A DNA stretch of 64,000 nucleotides from Shimia sediminis (GCF_003990645.1 NZ_RYZK01000010.1:1-64000); one strand, 5' to 3'; positions 53,676-63,110 are shown, counted from the first letter of the stretch. Notes: generated by a model from the letters alone, not told the origin. A program made the numbers and translations.

Positions 53676-54467
53676 TTACGAGAACTTCGCGGGGCGTTTT
53701 TGAAGGTTGGCGGCAATGACTTCCATCTGGTGTGGTTTGCCAATCAGGTCTGCCTGAACGCGGCTTTCTTCCAACAGCACCGCCCCGACGTCTGCCAAAT
53801 TCGTCTCAGCGTAACCTATCAGCGCCTTGGCCGCGCGGATGGCCGAGGGGCTTTTGCCTGCGATCTGTTCCGCCAGCACAAGGGCTGCGGCCTCTGGATC
53901 GTCGGCCAGTTCCGTCACCAGACCCCAGGCCTCGGCCTGCGCGGCGTCAATCATGTCGTTGGTGTAGATCAGCTTGCGCAACACGTCCGACCGCACCAGG
54001 CGTGGCAGGATCACCATGCCGCCCATGTCCGGCACAAGGCCCCATTTCATTTCAAGCACCGAGAGCCGTGTACCCGGCGCGGCGATGCGAATGTCGGCCC
54101 CCAGAGCGATCTGCAAACCGCCGCCAATGGCCACCCCTTTGAGCGCGGCAATCACCGGCACGGGGATCTTCTGCCAGACCATGCAGACCTGTTGAAACTT
54201 GTTGCTGTCCCCATTGGTGCGCGGCATCAGCGCCTTGGACGGGTCCTGTGCAGCCAGGGCGCCAAAGCTCATGATATCGAGCCCGGCGCAAAAGCTTTCG
54301 CCCTCGCCCGCCAGCACCACGGCCCGGATGTCGTCATTGTCGACAAGGCTTTCGCCCGCGTCGATGATCGCATCGAACATTGCCGGGTCCAGCGCATTCA
54401 TCTTGTCGCCGCGGGTCAGGGTGACACGGGCAATGTGGTTTTCAATCTCGACGGATACGCGGGACAT
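53676..54467 (-). CDS. Enoyl-CoA hydratase/isomerase (crotonase) family protein
   Basis: A 263-residue crotonase-fold protein. The oxyanion-hole segments are GEGESFCAGLDIMSFG (near 54-69) and ALKGVAIGGGLQIALGADIRIA (near 105-126). The usual first catalytic glutamate position of hydratases is not obvious here: the residue after GGGLQIALGADIRI leads to MKWGLVPDMGG, where E is replaced. It may therefore be an isomerase or lyase and not a hydratase. AGGAG precedes the ATG. Confidence 0.8.
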   Translation of the reverse strand: MSRVSVEIENHIARVTLTRGDKMNALDPAMFDAIIDAGESLVDNDDIRAVVLAGEGESFCAGLDIMSFGALAAQDPSKALMPRTNGDSNKFQQVCMVWQKIPVPVIAALKGVAIGGGLQIALGADIRIAAPGTRLSVLEMKWGLVPDMGGMVILPRLVRSDVLRKLIYTNDMIDAAQAEAWGLVTELADDPEAAALVLAEQIAGKSPSAIRAAKALIGYAETNLADVGAVLLEESRVQADLIGKPHQMEVIAANLQKRPAKFS

Positions 54468-54535
54468 GGGGCAGGCTCCTCTGGCTCAGATCGCCTGTAG
54501 TCTCGCCAATGGGCGCGTGCCCGTAAACCCTGACG

Positions 54536-54700
54536 TCAGGGCACAAGCCGTTCCACCGCGCGCATCATGCCGAGCGATTTGTCATAGACCAGCGTCAGCA
54601 CGCGGCGCCCGGCAACGCGACCACCGAGGGTCGGAACCGAGCGCACAAGCCCGGTGGCAAGGGATGCGGCGATAAAACCGCGGCGTGAGAGGTTGGGCAT
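54536..54700 (-). CDS. Tiny protein with twin-arginine-type leader
   Basis: A 54-residue frame with an excellent ribosome site (GGAGGG seven bases before the ATG). It starts MPNLSRRGFIAASLATG, a twin-arginine-like signal, and ends in KSLGMMRAVERLVP. I have no named family. The strong start and divergent position to the aminotransferase gene support a real gene. The hydrophobic part is short, so it could stay membrane-associated. Confidence 0.6.
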   Translation of the reverse strand: MPNLSRRGFIAASLATGLVRSVPTLGGRVAGRRVLTLVYDKSLGMMRAVERLVP

Positions 54701-54800
54701 GGGCTTACCCTCCTTGTTTCTTGCGAATGATTCTCAAGTAATCATGAAACACCGCAATTCAACCCTTGCCCAAGGGCGCGCCATCGGCCAATTTCGCGTC

Positions 54801-55904
54801 ATGACCGGACCACGCTATACCGCCCTCGCCCAGACCCTGCCCGCCACCGTGCCCTTTGTCGGCCCCGAAGCGCAGGAGCGCGCCATGGGTCGCCCCTTTG
54901 CCGCGCGGCTGGGGGCAAACGAGAACATCTTTGGCCCTTCTCCGCAGGCCATTTCCGCCATGCAGGACGCGACCGGTGGCATCTGGATGTATGGCGACCC
55001 CGAGAGCCTCGACCTGCGACATGCGCTCAGCGCCTTTCACGGCATCGCGCCGCAGAACATCGTGGTGGGCGAAGGTATCGACGGGCTGCTGGGATACCTG
55101 GCGCGGCTGCTGGTCGAACAGGGAGATGCGGTGGTCACCTCGGAAGGGGCCTATCCAACCTTCAACTACCACGTCGCGGGTTATGGCGGCGTGCTGCACA
55201 AGGTGCCTTACACAGGCGACCACGAGGATCTGGGCGCACTGGTGGCAAAGGCCGCCGAGGTGGACGCCAAGATGGTTTATTTCGCCAACCCCGACAACCC
55301 GATGGGCACATGGGTTACAGGCGCAGATGTGATCGCGGCACTGGACAGGCTGCCCGACGGCACATTGTTGGTGCTGGACGAAGCCTATGTCGAGTTCGCG
55401 CCGGAGGGCACGGCGGTCGAAGTCGATATCGAAGACCCCCGCCTGATCCGGATGCGGACCTTTTCCAAGGCCTACGGCATGGCCGGGGCACGCGTGGGCT
55501 ATGCGCTTGGCGCCACCAACCTGATCCGCAATTTCGAAAAAATCCGCAATCACTTTGGCATGAATCGCGCGGCGCAGGCCGGAGCCTTGGCCGCTTTGGC
55601 GGATCAGGCGTGGCTGGCCGAAACCTGCCGCAAGGTCGCAGAGGCGCGTGCCACCATTGGCCAGATTGCCCGCGAGAACGGGTTGACCACCCTGCCCTCG
55701 GCCACCAACTTTGTTGCGATCGACTGTGGCCGCGACGGGCTGTTTGCCAAGTCGGTACTGGACGGGTTGGTCGCCCGAGGGGTCTTTGTGCGTATGCCTT
55801 TTGTGGCACCGCAAAACCGCTGCATCCGCGTCAGCTGTGGTCCGGCGGAAGATCTGAACAAACTGGCCAAGGCCCTGCCCGAGGTTCTGGCAGAACTCGG
55901 CTGA
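54801..55904 (+). CDS. PLP-dependent aminotransferase, HisC-like (class I/II)
   Basis: A 367-residue aminotransferase. Visible blocks are RLGANENIFGPSP (near 35), NPDNPMGTW (near 160), LVLDEAYVEF (near 192) and the PLP lysine in TFSKAYGMAGARVGYALG (near 223). The layout is that of histidinol-phosphate aminotransferase and relatives, but no his genes are near, so another amino acid may be the substrate. The ATG at 54801 fits known starts (MTGPRYTALAQ). An in-frame ATG at 54744 is possible. Neither has a clear ribosome site. Confidence 0.82.
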   Translation: MTGPRYTALAQTLPATVPFVGPEAQERAMGRPFAARLGANENIFGPSPQAISAMQDATGGIWMYGDPESLDLRHALSAFHGIAPQNIVVGEGIDGLLGYLARLLVEQGDAVVTSEGAYPTFNYHVAGYGGVLHKVPYTGDHEDLGALVAKAAEVDAKMVYFANPDNPMGTWVTGADVIAALDRLPDGTLLVLDEAYVEFAPEGTAVEVDIEDPRLIRMRTFSKAYGMAGARVGYALGATNLIRNFEKIRNHFGMNRAAQAGALAALADQAWLAETCRKVAEARATIGQIARENGLTTLPSATNFVAIDCGRDGLFAKSVLDGLVARGVFVRMPFVAPQNRCIRVSCGPAEDLNKLAKALPEVLAELG

Positions 55905-55977
55905 CGCCAGACGTTCACGAAGCTTTCAGTGGCTGTTTACCCGGTCTGCGGTATCCTTTGTTGAGAAAGGAACGCCC

Positions 55978-56175
55978 ATGGCCCGTCAAATCCGCCCGGT
56001 TGAGAATTACACCAATATGGTGCTCGTGATGGGGCTGGTGAATCTGTTGTGGGTGCTGATCGTGATCTGGGCGGTCTGGGGATTGGCGGCCGCGCTGTTG
56101 ACGGCCCTGATCGTGAACCACGCCATCACCCTGTTGGATCGCCGGTTTCAGGCGCACGACCACGGCGGGGATTAA
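55978..56175 (+). CDS. Small membrane protein
   Basis: A 65-residue protein with one long hydrophobic block (about 14-50, probably two helices: LVMGLVNLLWVLIVIWAVWG and AALLTALIVNHAITLL). GAAAGGAACG precedes the ATG. Its stop overlaps the convergent RidA-family stop by three bases. Function unknown. Confidence 0.65.
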   Translation: MARQIRPVENYTNMVLVMGLVNLLWVLIVIWAVWGLAAALLTALIVNHAITLLDRRFQAHDHGGD

Positions 56176-56657
56176 CTGCGAAGCAGCACTTCGCCCTCGA
56201 TCTCCATCGCGAACCCCATAGGCAGGGCAGACACGCCAATGGCCGAGCGCGCGTGGCGTCCGACATCGGGTCCGAAGACGTCAACGATCAGATCGCTGAA
56301 ACCGTTCACCACAAGATGCTGCTCTTTATAGTCGGGGGCCGACGTCACCATGCCAAAGACCCGCGTCCAGCCGGCGATGCGCGACAGGTCGCCAATCTCG
56401 GCTTTGAGATTTGCCAGCACACACAGGCCGATCTGGCGGGCCTCATCATAGGCCGCATCTGTGGTGTAGTCGGCACCTACCACGCCAAAGGGTCCGGCAA
56501 TCTTGCCGTCAGCGTCGTGTTTGGGGTGGCCCGAAAACAGGGCGCGGTCACCCCGGACATTGATCAGCGAAAAAGGCAGGTGCAAACCAGGTGGGATCAC
56601 CGTGGGAGAGGGCAGGGTCAGGCCAAGCTCGGTCAGACGGGCTTCGGGCGTTGTCAT
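56172..56657 (-). CDS. RidA/YjgF family protein
   Basis: A 161-residue protein, longer than classic RidA (about 130) and closer to the YjgF/TdcF-like group with an N-terminal extension. The conserved arginine is in HARSAIGVSALPMG (near 135-148), followed by EIEGEVLL. RidA proteins hydrolyse reactive enamine/imine products of PLP enzymes. Here a class V aminotransferase gene lies 23 bases upstream in the same direction, which makes a functional link likely. Confidence 0.85.
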   Translation of the reverse strand: MTTPEARLTELGLTLPSPTVIPPGLHLPFSLINVRGDRALFSGHPKHDADGKIAGPFGVVGADYTTDAAYDEARQIGLCVLANLKAEIGDLSRIAGWTRVFGMVTSAPDYKEQHLVVNGFSDLIVDVFGPDVGRHARSAIGVSALPMGFAMEIEGEVLLRS

Positions 56658-56680
56658 GGTACGTGTCCTTTTGAATTTTG

Positions 56681-57874
56681 CTACCCTGCGATCACGGCGG
56701 CGGCAGCGTCAAGTGCGCCCGGCCCAAAAGGAATGCCGCTGGCCTGCATTCCCGCCTGAACCGTGGTCAGCATGCCAAGGATCATCTGCGCATTGACGTG
56801 GCCCATGTGACCAAATCGGAAAAACCCATCGGCCCTTGGGTCATCATCCGTTGCCATGCCAAGCCCGATACCCAGCGTCAGCCCGGCCTGATCCTGTGTC
56901 CAACGGCGCAGGTTGGTGCCATGCGGCGCGCCGATACTGAGCGCGGTGACCGCGTGGCTGCGATGCGCCGGATCCGCCATGTTGAGGCGGATCGGACCGC
57001 CCTGCCCCCAGGTCTCGACAGCCGCCCAAATGGCGCGGGCCAGCTTTGCGTGGCGGGCCCAGACGTGGTCCAGCCCTTCGTCCAAGATCATGTCGAGCGC
57101 AACACGCAGGCCATAAAGGTGATGGGTTGGCGCGGTGCCACAGAAGTGCTGGTAATAAAGGTCAGGATCGGTGCGCGACTGCCAGTCCCAATACCGGCTG
57201 ACCCGCTCCATTCTGGCCCGTACCGCCTGTGCACGGTCGTTGAAAAAGACAAACGCAAGCCCGGGTGGCACCATCAGCCCCTTTTGCGAGGCGGACACCA
57301 TGACATCGACACCCCAGGCATCCATCTCAAAGCGGTCACACCCCAGCGAGGCAATGCAATCCACCATCAGAAGAGCCGGGTGGCCAGCTGCGTCCAACGC
57401 GGCCCGCACCCCGGCAATATCCGATTTGGCCGAGGTCGATGTGTCCACGTGCACGGCCAGAACGGCTTTGATCTTGTGCTCGGTATCCGCGCGCAGGGCC
57501 GCTTCGATCCGCGCGGGGTCCATCGGGCTTTGCCGCCCAAAGTCGAGGGTCTGCACGTCGGCCCCCAGGCCCGAAGCGATTTCCCCCCATCCGATACCAA
57601 AAAGACCCGTTGCGGGCACCAGAACCGTGTCGCCCGGCCCGACCACATTGGCGAGAGCAGCCTCCCACCCCGCATGGCCATTGCCGATATAGATTGTGGC
57701 CACATGGCTGGTTCCCGCGACCCGTTTCAGATCGGGGAACAGACCCGCTGTCATCTCGATCAGCTCACCTTCGTAGATATTCGGCGCACCGCGGTGCATG
57801 GCACGCAGAACCGCGTCGGGCATCACCGACGGACCGGGAATGGCAAGATAAGAGCGGCCTTGGGAAAGGGACAT
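56681..57874 (-). CDS. Class V PLP-dependent aminotransferase (alanine/serine-glyoxylate type)
   Basis: A 397-residue fold-type I aminotransferase. The start PGPSVMPDAVLRAMHRGAPNI and the PLP lysine in VSASQKGLMVPPGLAFV (near 196-212) are typical of the alanine-, serine- or ureidoglycine-glyoxylate group. The exact amino donor cannot be read. It is paired with a RidA-family gene downstream, which may remove its reactive intermediates. The long divergent gap to the ABC exporter holds the promoter. Confidence 0.82.
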   Translation of the reverse strand: MSLSQGRSYLAIPGPSVMPDAVLRAMHRGAPNIYEGELIEMTAGLFPDLKRVAGTSHVATIYIGNGHAGWEAALANVVGPGDTVLVPATGLFGIGWGEIASGLGADVQTLDFGRQSPMDPARIEAALRADTEHKIKAVLAVHVDTSTSAKSDIAGVRAALDAAGHPALLMVDCIASLGCDRFEMDAWGVDVMVSASQKGLMVPPGLAFVFFNDRAQAVRARMERVSRYWDWQSRTDPDLYYQHFCGTAPTHHLYGLRVALDMILDEGLDHVWARHAKLARAIWAAVETWGQGGPIRLNMADPAHRSHAVTALSIGAPHGTNLRRWTQDQAGLTLGIGLGMATDDDPRADGFFRFGHMGHVNAQMILGMLTTVQAGMQASGIPFGPGALDAAAAVIAG

Positions 57875-58069
57875 GAAACACCTCGTTCAGAACAGGCAAA
57901 CACTAGCTGCAATTGGCGGAGCGTCAATTGCCTGCGTGACGTCACAAGAGCACTGCGGTGATATGGACATCTCTGCCCGATCAGGCATAAAGTGCCCGCT
58001 ACCGGCGGCGACCTGCCTGCCCTTTCAGATCACAACATCCGGCCCTCCGGACCCAGAGGCAAGGTGCCC

Positions 58070-59950
58070 GTGACAGTGAGCAAGACATCTGCAAAACCCG
58101 AGCGGGAAAATCGCTATTTGTTCCTGTGGCTTTGGCGCAATTTTCTGAGCAAGTACAAATGGTATCTGTTTCTCTCGATCATCTTTATGGCGATCGAAGG
58201 CTCGATGCTGGGCGCGATCAGCTACATGATGCAGCCGATGTTCGACAACGTCTTTGCCGCTGCGAATCCTGTCGCTTTGTGGGGAGTCGGACTGACCATT
58301 CTGGCGATTTTTATCACGCGGGGCGTGACCGGTCTGATCCAGAAGGTGACTTTGACCTATATCCAGCAAAACTCGGCCGCTGATTTGCGCATGCGCATGC
58401 TGGACCGGTTGATGGAGCAGGACAGCGCCTATCACCAGACCCACCCGCCCGGATACCTGATCCAGCGGGTGCAGACCGATGTGCAGTCGATCAACGGCAT
58501 GTGGACGGCGATGATCACCGGGGCGGGGCGAGATACCTTTGCACTGATTGCGTTGTTGGCCGTGGCGATCAACGTGGATTGGAAATGGACGCTGATTGCG
58601 TTTGCGGGCATTCCCGTGTTGGTCTTGCCTTCGCTGGTGGCCCAACGCTTTGTACGCCGCCGCGCCCGCGAGGCGCGCGACATCGGCGCGGGCGTATCCA
58701 CCCAACTGGACGAAGTGTTTCACGGCATCATTCCGGTAAAACTGAACCGTCTTGAGGATTATCAGGCCAGCCGTTTCCGGGACCTGGCACGCCGCCTGGT
58801 GCGCACCGAAGTGCGTGTGCGGATTGGCGCCGCGTCGCTGACCGGGCTGGTCGACATCATGGCAGGCCTTGGGTTCCTCGCCGTGCTTGTCTTTGGCGGT
58901 GGCGAGATCATCTCGGGCGAGAAGACCGTTGGCGAATTCATGAGCTTCTTCACGGCGCTGTCAATCGCCTTTGAACCGCTGCGCCGCCTGGGCAACCTAA
59001 GTGGTGTCTGGCAGGTCGCGGCCTCGGCCATCGAACGCTTGCAGGAAATTGTCGAGGCAGAGCCGACGCTGGTTTCGCCACCGAACCCCAAGGCCGCCCC
59101 CACCGGCGTGCCCGAAGTGAGGTTGCAGGACGTGCAATTGGCCTATGGCGAGGCAAAAGTGCTAAGGGGGGCAAGCTTTACCGCCGAGGCAGGCAAGACC
59201 ACCGCAATTGTGGGCGCTTCGGGTGCAGGCAAATCCACCGTTTTCAACATTCTGACACGGCTGGTCGACCCTCAGAGCGGCAAGGCCAAGGTGCAGGATG
59301 TGCCTGTGGATGCGCTGGACCTCGGCGAATTGCGGGACTTGTTCTCGGTTGTCTCACAGGAAGCGTTGCTGTTTGACGAAACCCTGCGTGAGAACATTCT
59401 GTTGGGTCGGACCGACGTCTCCAAAGCGCGCCTGAAAGAGGTCCTTGATGCGGCACATGTTTCGGATTTCCTGAAGAAATTGCCAGACGGCCTCGACACC
59501 CCGGTGGGTCCGCGCGGCACCAATTTGTCTGGTGGCCAGCGCCAGCGGGTGGTGATCGCCCGCGCGCTGTTGCGGGACAAGCCGATCCTGTTGCTGGACG
59601 AAGCCACCAGCGCGTTGGATGCGCAATCTGAAACCGTAGTGCAGAAAGCACTGGAGCGGCTGTCCAAGGGGCGCACGACACTGGTCATCGCGCACCGGCT
59701 GAGCACGGTACGTGATGCGGACAAGATCGTGGTGATGGACAAAGGGCGAGTCGTTGACGAAGGCCGCCACGAAGACCTGCTGAAGCGGGGCGGGATTTAC
59801 GCTGACCTGCACCAGTTGCAGTTCACGACCGATGGCGAAACCGCCGAGTCGCGCGCATTGCAAGCCAATGTGGTCAAACGGACCGGCAAGAAAGAAAAAC
59901 CCAAGCGCACGGTTATGGGGCGGCTTTTGAAGCTGTTGCCACGTCTATAA
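58070..59950 (+). CDS. MsbA-type ABC exporter (fused membrane and ATPase domains)
   Basis: A 626-residue half-transporter with six helices (about 25-320) and a C-terminal ATPase with Walker A GASGAGKST (near 381-389), signature LSGGQRQR (near 483), Walker B ILLLDEATSALD (near 504) and H-loop AHRLS. It resembles MsbA lipid flippases and multidrug exporters. The GTG at 58070 with AAGG upstream is preferred; the frame back to 57992 is not family-like. It has a long basic C-terminal tail (VKRTGKKEKPKRTV). The convergent neighbour is a glycosyltransferase. Confidence 0.85.
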   Translation: MTVSKTSAKPERENRYLFLWLWRNFLSKYKWYLFLSIIFMAIEGSMLGAISYMMQPMFDNVFAAANPVALWGVGLTILAIFITRGVTGLIQKVTLTYIQQNSAADLRMRMLDRLMEQDSAYHQTHPPGYLIQRVQTDVQSINGMWTAMITGAGRDTFALIALLAVAINVDWKWTLIAFAGIPVLVLPSLVAQRFVRRRAREARDIGAGVSTQLDEVFHGIIPVKLNRLEDYQASRFRDLARRLVRTEVRVRIGAASLTGLVDIMAGLGFLAVLVFGGGEIISGEKTVGEFMSFFTALSIAFEPLRRLGNLSGVWQVAASAIERLQEIVEAEPTLVSPPNPKAAPTGVPEVRLQDVQLAYGEAKVLRGASFTAEAGKTTAIVGASGAGKSTVFNILTRLVDPQSGKAKVQDVPVDALDLGELRDLFSVVSQEALLFDETLRENILLGRTDVSKARLKEVLDAAHVSDFLKKLPDGLDTPVGPRGTNLSGGQRQRVVIARALLRDKPILLLDEATSALDAQSETVVQKALERLSKGRTTLVIAHRLSTVRDADKIVVMDKGRVVDEGRHEDLLKRGGIYADLHQLQFTTDGETAESRALQANVVKRTGKKEKPKRTVMGRLLKLLPRL

Positions 59951-59953
59951 CGC

Positions 59954-60634
59954 TCAGCTCTTGCGATAGACCTGCGCCAACTTGTCCGGCGAGGCCCCCA
60001 GAAAATACCGCAGCTGCAGGCTAAGGTTCCGCGTCCCGCGCCGGAGCCAGCCCTGCTGGCGGTATTTTTCTGCGCTGGTCGTGAGCACCGACCCAAGCGC
60101 CACAGGCTTGCGGTCCAACATGCGCACAAGGGCGACATCCTCCATCAGGGGAATATCGCTGTAACCGCCTGCTGCGTCATAAACCGTCCTGGGAAGCAGC
60201 AGCCCCTGATCGCCAAAGGGCATTCCAAAGAGGGCCGCCCGCAGATTGGCCCAGCCCGCCACGATGTGGGCCATAAGGCCGGGCGCATCGAAACGCAGCC
60301 GAAAATACCCGGCCCGTCGTGTCGCCAGATGCGCCGTGACAGCGTCGGTCCAGCCGGGCGTCAGCGATGTGTCTGCATGCAGCACCAACAACCAGTCGCC
60401 CCGTGCTTTGGCACAGCCGGCACGCAACTGGCCGCCACGCGACGGGGGCGCAGTCAAAACCTCGGCCCCGGCCTCGGTCGCGAGCGGTACAGTGCCATCA
60501 TCAGAGCCGCCATCCACCACGATCACCTCGCGGATCAGGCTGGCCTGCACCCCTTCGAACAGCGTTGCGAGGCACCCCGCGAGGGCGTCTTCTGCGTTCA
60601 GCGTCGGGATCACCACAGAGATCGGAGCACGCAT
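59954..60634 (-). CDS. Family 2 glycosyltransferase (TIGR04283-like)
   Basis: A 226-residue GT-A fold enzyme. The N-terminal ISVVIPTLNAEDAL, VVDGGSDDGT, LLVLHADT (DXD-like) and PFGDQGLLLPRTVYDAAGGYSDIPLMEDVALVRML blocks match the TIGR04283 group, often found with rSAM/selenodomain genes, although none is seen here. Sugar donor and acceptor are unknown. Only a few bases separate its end from the exporter stop. Confidence 0.85.
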   Translation of the reverse strand: MRAPISVVIPTLNAEDALAGCLATLFEGVQASLIREVIVVDGGSDDGTVPLATEAGAEVLTAPPSRGGQLRAGCAKARGDWLLVLHADTSLTPGWTDAVTAHLATRRAGYFRLRFDAPGLMAHIVAGWANLRAALFGMPFGDQGLLLPRTVYDAAGGYSDIPLMEDVALVRMLDRKPVALGSVLTTSAEKYRQQGWLRRGTRNLSLQLRYFLGASPDKLAQVYRKS

Positions 60635-60665
60635 TTCTCACCTTGGACCTGTTGCAGTCATGGTT

Positions 60666-60682
60666 TCTCTCTATATGAGAGA
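60666..60682. promoter_or_regulatory. Inverted repeat in the glycosyltransferase/ygfZ divergent promoter
   Basis: TCTCTC-TATAT-GAGAGA, a 6-bp inverted repeat around an A/T core, in the 71-base gap between the divergent starts. The core may serve as a shared -10 region, and the arms could bind a dimeric regulator. Confidence 0.35.
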
Positions 60683-60705
60683 GAGAGACAGGAACAGGAC
60701 CCGAG

Positions 60706-61446
60706 ATGACCGAGACACGCGCGCTTTTTGAAATATCCGGCACGGATGCCGACCATTTTCTGCAAGGGCTGGCGACCAATGATGTCGCCCGGTTGGCAGA
60801 TGGTTTGGTCTATTCGGCCATCCTGACCCCTCAGGGCAAGTACCTCGCGGATTTTTTCCTTGCCCGCCGGGGAGATGGGATCATTCTGGATGTGGCCGAA
60901 GAGATCGCACAATCCCTGGCGATGCGGCTGAACATGTACAAGCTGCGCGCGGACGTGAAGATTACCCCGCTGGCCCTGCATGTGCATCGCGGTACGGGAG
61001 AAGTACCCGAAGATGGCTTTGCCGATCCGCGCGATCCTTCGCTGGGATGGCGGGCCTATCGGGACACTCCGCAAGAGGATGCGGGTATCGATTGGGACGC
61101 CTTGCGCGTGGCGGCCTGCGTGCCGGAAACCGGGATTGAGTTGACCTCGGACAGCTACATCCTTGAGGCTGGGTTCGAACGGTTGCATGGCGTTGATTTC
61201 CGCAAAGGCTGCTACGTGGGTCAGGAAGTCACTGCGCGGATGAAGCACAAGACCGAGCTGCGCAAAGGCTTGGCTAAGGTCAAGGTCGAGGGCGCGGCCC
61301 CCGTCGGCACCGAGATCACCCGCGATGGTCGCGTGGTGGGCACGCTGTTCACGCAATCGGGCGGTGCAGGCATCGCCTATTTGCGCTTTGACCGGACGGG
61401 TGTGGACATGGTTGCGGGCGATGCCAAGGTCTCTTGGGCGCCCTGA
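60706..61446 (+). CDS. ygfZ: YgfZ folate-binding iron-sulfur assembly protein
   Basis: A 246-residue GcvT-like protein with the diagnostic motif KGCYVGQEVTARMKH (about 166-180) of YgfZ/IBA57, which helps to build or repair Fe-S enzymes. The length is short but usual for alphaproteobacteria. The next gene starts within its last codons. Confidence 0.9.
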   Translation: MTETRALFEISGTDADHFLQGLATNDVARLADGLVYSAILTPQGKYLADFFLARRGDGIILDVAEEIAQSLAMRLNMYKLRADVKITPLALHVHRGTGEVPEDGFADPRDPSLGWRAYRDTPQEDAGIDWDALRVAACVPETGIELTSDSYILEAGFERLHGVDFRKGCYVGQEVTARMKHKTELRKGLAKVKVEGAAPVGTEITRDGRVVGTLFTQSGGAGIAYLRFDRTGVDMVAGDAKVSWAP

Positions 61447-62249
61447 GTAGCGCACTGGACAGGGCCACTCGGGCCTGTCTTGGCGCGTCGATCGCGCAGC
61501 AAAGACGCCTGCATGGCGGTGATCTCTCGGATGTCTACCATCTGACGCTGCGGGATGGGCGGCAGGTGGTGGCAAAGCATGGCCCGCTCGTCACAATCGA
61601 AGCTCAAATGCTCGGGGCAATTCGCACCGCCGGGGCCCCTGCCCCCGAGGTCCTGGGCGTCAGGACACAGGTCATGCTGATAGAGGCCCTGCCCGAAACC
61701 CCGGCCACGGCCCAGAGCTGGGAGGCATTGGGGGATGGGCTGCGCCAGTTACACGAGACGGTGGGACCACACTATGGCTGGGACACCGACTATGCCTTTG
61801 GTCCTGTGACCATTCCCAATGCGCCAAAGGTAGATTGGTGCGACTTCTGGTTGGAAAACCGGCTGCTTGCGAACCCTGCGGCCCTGCCGAATGACATTGT
61901 GCGCCGCCTGGAGACCCTTGGGCGGCGTCTACCAGATCTGATGCCCGTGACCCCTCCGGCAGCCTTGCTGCATGGTGACATCTGGACCGGAAACGCGCTG
62001 TTCACGGGCAAGCGCGCCTATCTGATCGATCCGGCCTGCTACCATGGCCACAGCGAAGTCGACCTCGCCATGCTTTGCCTCTTTGGCATGCCGCCCGAGG
62101 CCTTTTGGTCGGGCTATGGCGTCACCGATCCGGGGCTTGACGCGCGCCGCCCCCTCTATCAGCTCTGGCCCGCACTCGTGCACCTGCGCCTCTTTGGGGA
62201 CAGCTACCGGGCAATGGTGGATACCCGCCTTGCAGCCCTTGGAGTATGA
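61434..62249 (+). CDS. Fructosamine-3-kinase-like / aminoglycoside-phosphotransferase-fold protein
   Basis: A 271-residue kinase-fold protein. LHGGDLSDVYHLTLRDGRQVVAKHG holds the ATP-binding lysine, LLHGDIWTGNALF (near 182) is the catalytic Brenner-type loop and AYLIDPACYHGHSEVDLAM (near 197) contains the metal aspartate. This is the fructosamine kinase layout, which phosphorylates glycated amines for repair. The start is a TTG at 61434 with AAGG just upstream, overlapping ygfZ by 13 bases, so the pair is coupled. Confidence 0.8.
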   Translation: MGALSSALDRATRACLGASIAQQRRLHGGDLSDVYHLTLRDGRQVVAKHGPLVTIEAQMLGAIRTAGAPAPEVLGVRTQVMLIEALPETPATAQSWEALGDGLRQLHETVGPHYGWDTDYAFGPVTIPNAPKVDWCDFWLENRLLANPAALPNDIVRRLETLGRRLPDLMPVTPPAALLHGDIWTGNALFTGKRAYLIDPACYHGHSEVDLAMLCLFGMPPEAFWSGYGVTDPGLDARRPLYQLWPALVHLRLFGDSYRAMVDTRLAALGV

Positions 62250-62280
62250 GTTCTTCTTACTGGATTCAGAGACCCAAACG

Positions 62281-62305
62281 AAAAAGGCCCGCCACACGGC
62301 AGGCC
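62281..62305. terminator. Terminator between kinase and efp genes
   Basis: GGCCCGCC (62286-62293) pairs with GGCAGGCC (62298-62305) with one G-T pair. On the minus strand it is followed by TTTTTC, ending efp. On the plus strand the tract is weaker. Confidence 0.75.
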
Positions 62306-62329
62306 CCTAGGGATCTTTTGTAGGATCGC

Positions 62330-62893
62330 TTATGCGCGTTCGGCATATTCCATGGTTTCGGTGTTGACGATGATATCCTCGTCCTGACCTACAAAAGGCG
62401 GCACCATCACGCGCACGCCATTGTCCAGAAGCGCGGGCTTGAACGAATTCGCGGCGGTCTGACCTTTGACCACGGGCTCGGTCTCGACGATCTTGCAGGT
62501 GACTTTCTGTGGCACGGTCGCGTTCAGCGCCTCTTCTTCGTAGAACTCCACGACGATGGTCATGCCGTCCTGCAGGAAGGGGCGGCGGTCACCCAGGAGA
62601 TCGGCAGGAAGCTGGATCTGTTCGTAGGTCTCGGTGTCCATGAAAATCAGCATGCCGTCATCTTCGTAGAGGAACTGCTGATCCTTCTGCTCAAGGCGCA
62701 CACGCTCGACCTTGTCGGCGCTGCGAAAGCGCTCGTTCAGTTTCGAGCCGTTGCGCAGGTTGCGCATTTCGACCTGGGCAAAGGCGCCGCCCTTGCCGGG
62801 CTTGACGTGGTCGACTTTGACCGCAGCCCAGAGGCCGTCGTTATGTTCCAGCACGTTGCCGGGGCGAATTTCGTTTCCGTTGATCTTGGGCAT
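62330..62893 (-). CDS. efp: Translation elongation factor P
   Basis: A 187-residue three-domain factor that relieves ribosome stalling at proline runs. Lys34 stands at the tip of the first domain loop ([10 protein letters not shown]), the position modified in EpmA-containing bacteria. No epmA or epmB is in this window. The start at 62893 gives the normal [12 protein letters not shown]; the longer frame to 63007 is not family-like. Confidence 0.95.
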   Translation of the reverse strand: MPKINGNEIRPGNVLEHNDGLWAAVKVDHVKPGKGGAFAQVEMRNLRNGSKLNERFRSADKVERVRLEQKDQQFLYEDDGMLIFMDTETYEQIQLPADLLGDRRPFLQDGMTIVVEFYEEEALNATVPQKVTCKIVETEPVVKGQTAANSFKPALLDNGVRVMVPPFVGQDEDIIVNTETMEYAERA

Positions 62894-63110
62894 GTGACAA
62901 AACCATGAATGCAAGGTTGATATGAAGCTGCTCAACCCTATATCTGGCGGACTGGCAGGTGACAAGGTGGCCAATCTCGTGCTGCACGTGCAGAAAGCCA
63001 TGCGCATTTCGCATAGATGCTATGCATTTACGCCCTATCCGAATCACAAAATAGGCGTCATAAGGGGCGCCACGCCGAAAACGCAAGAGCAATAATACAA
63101 GGACGACGAG

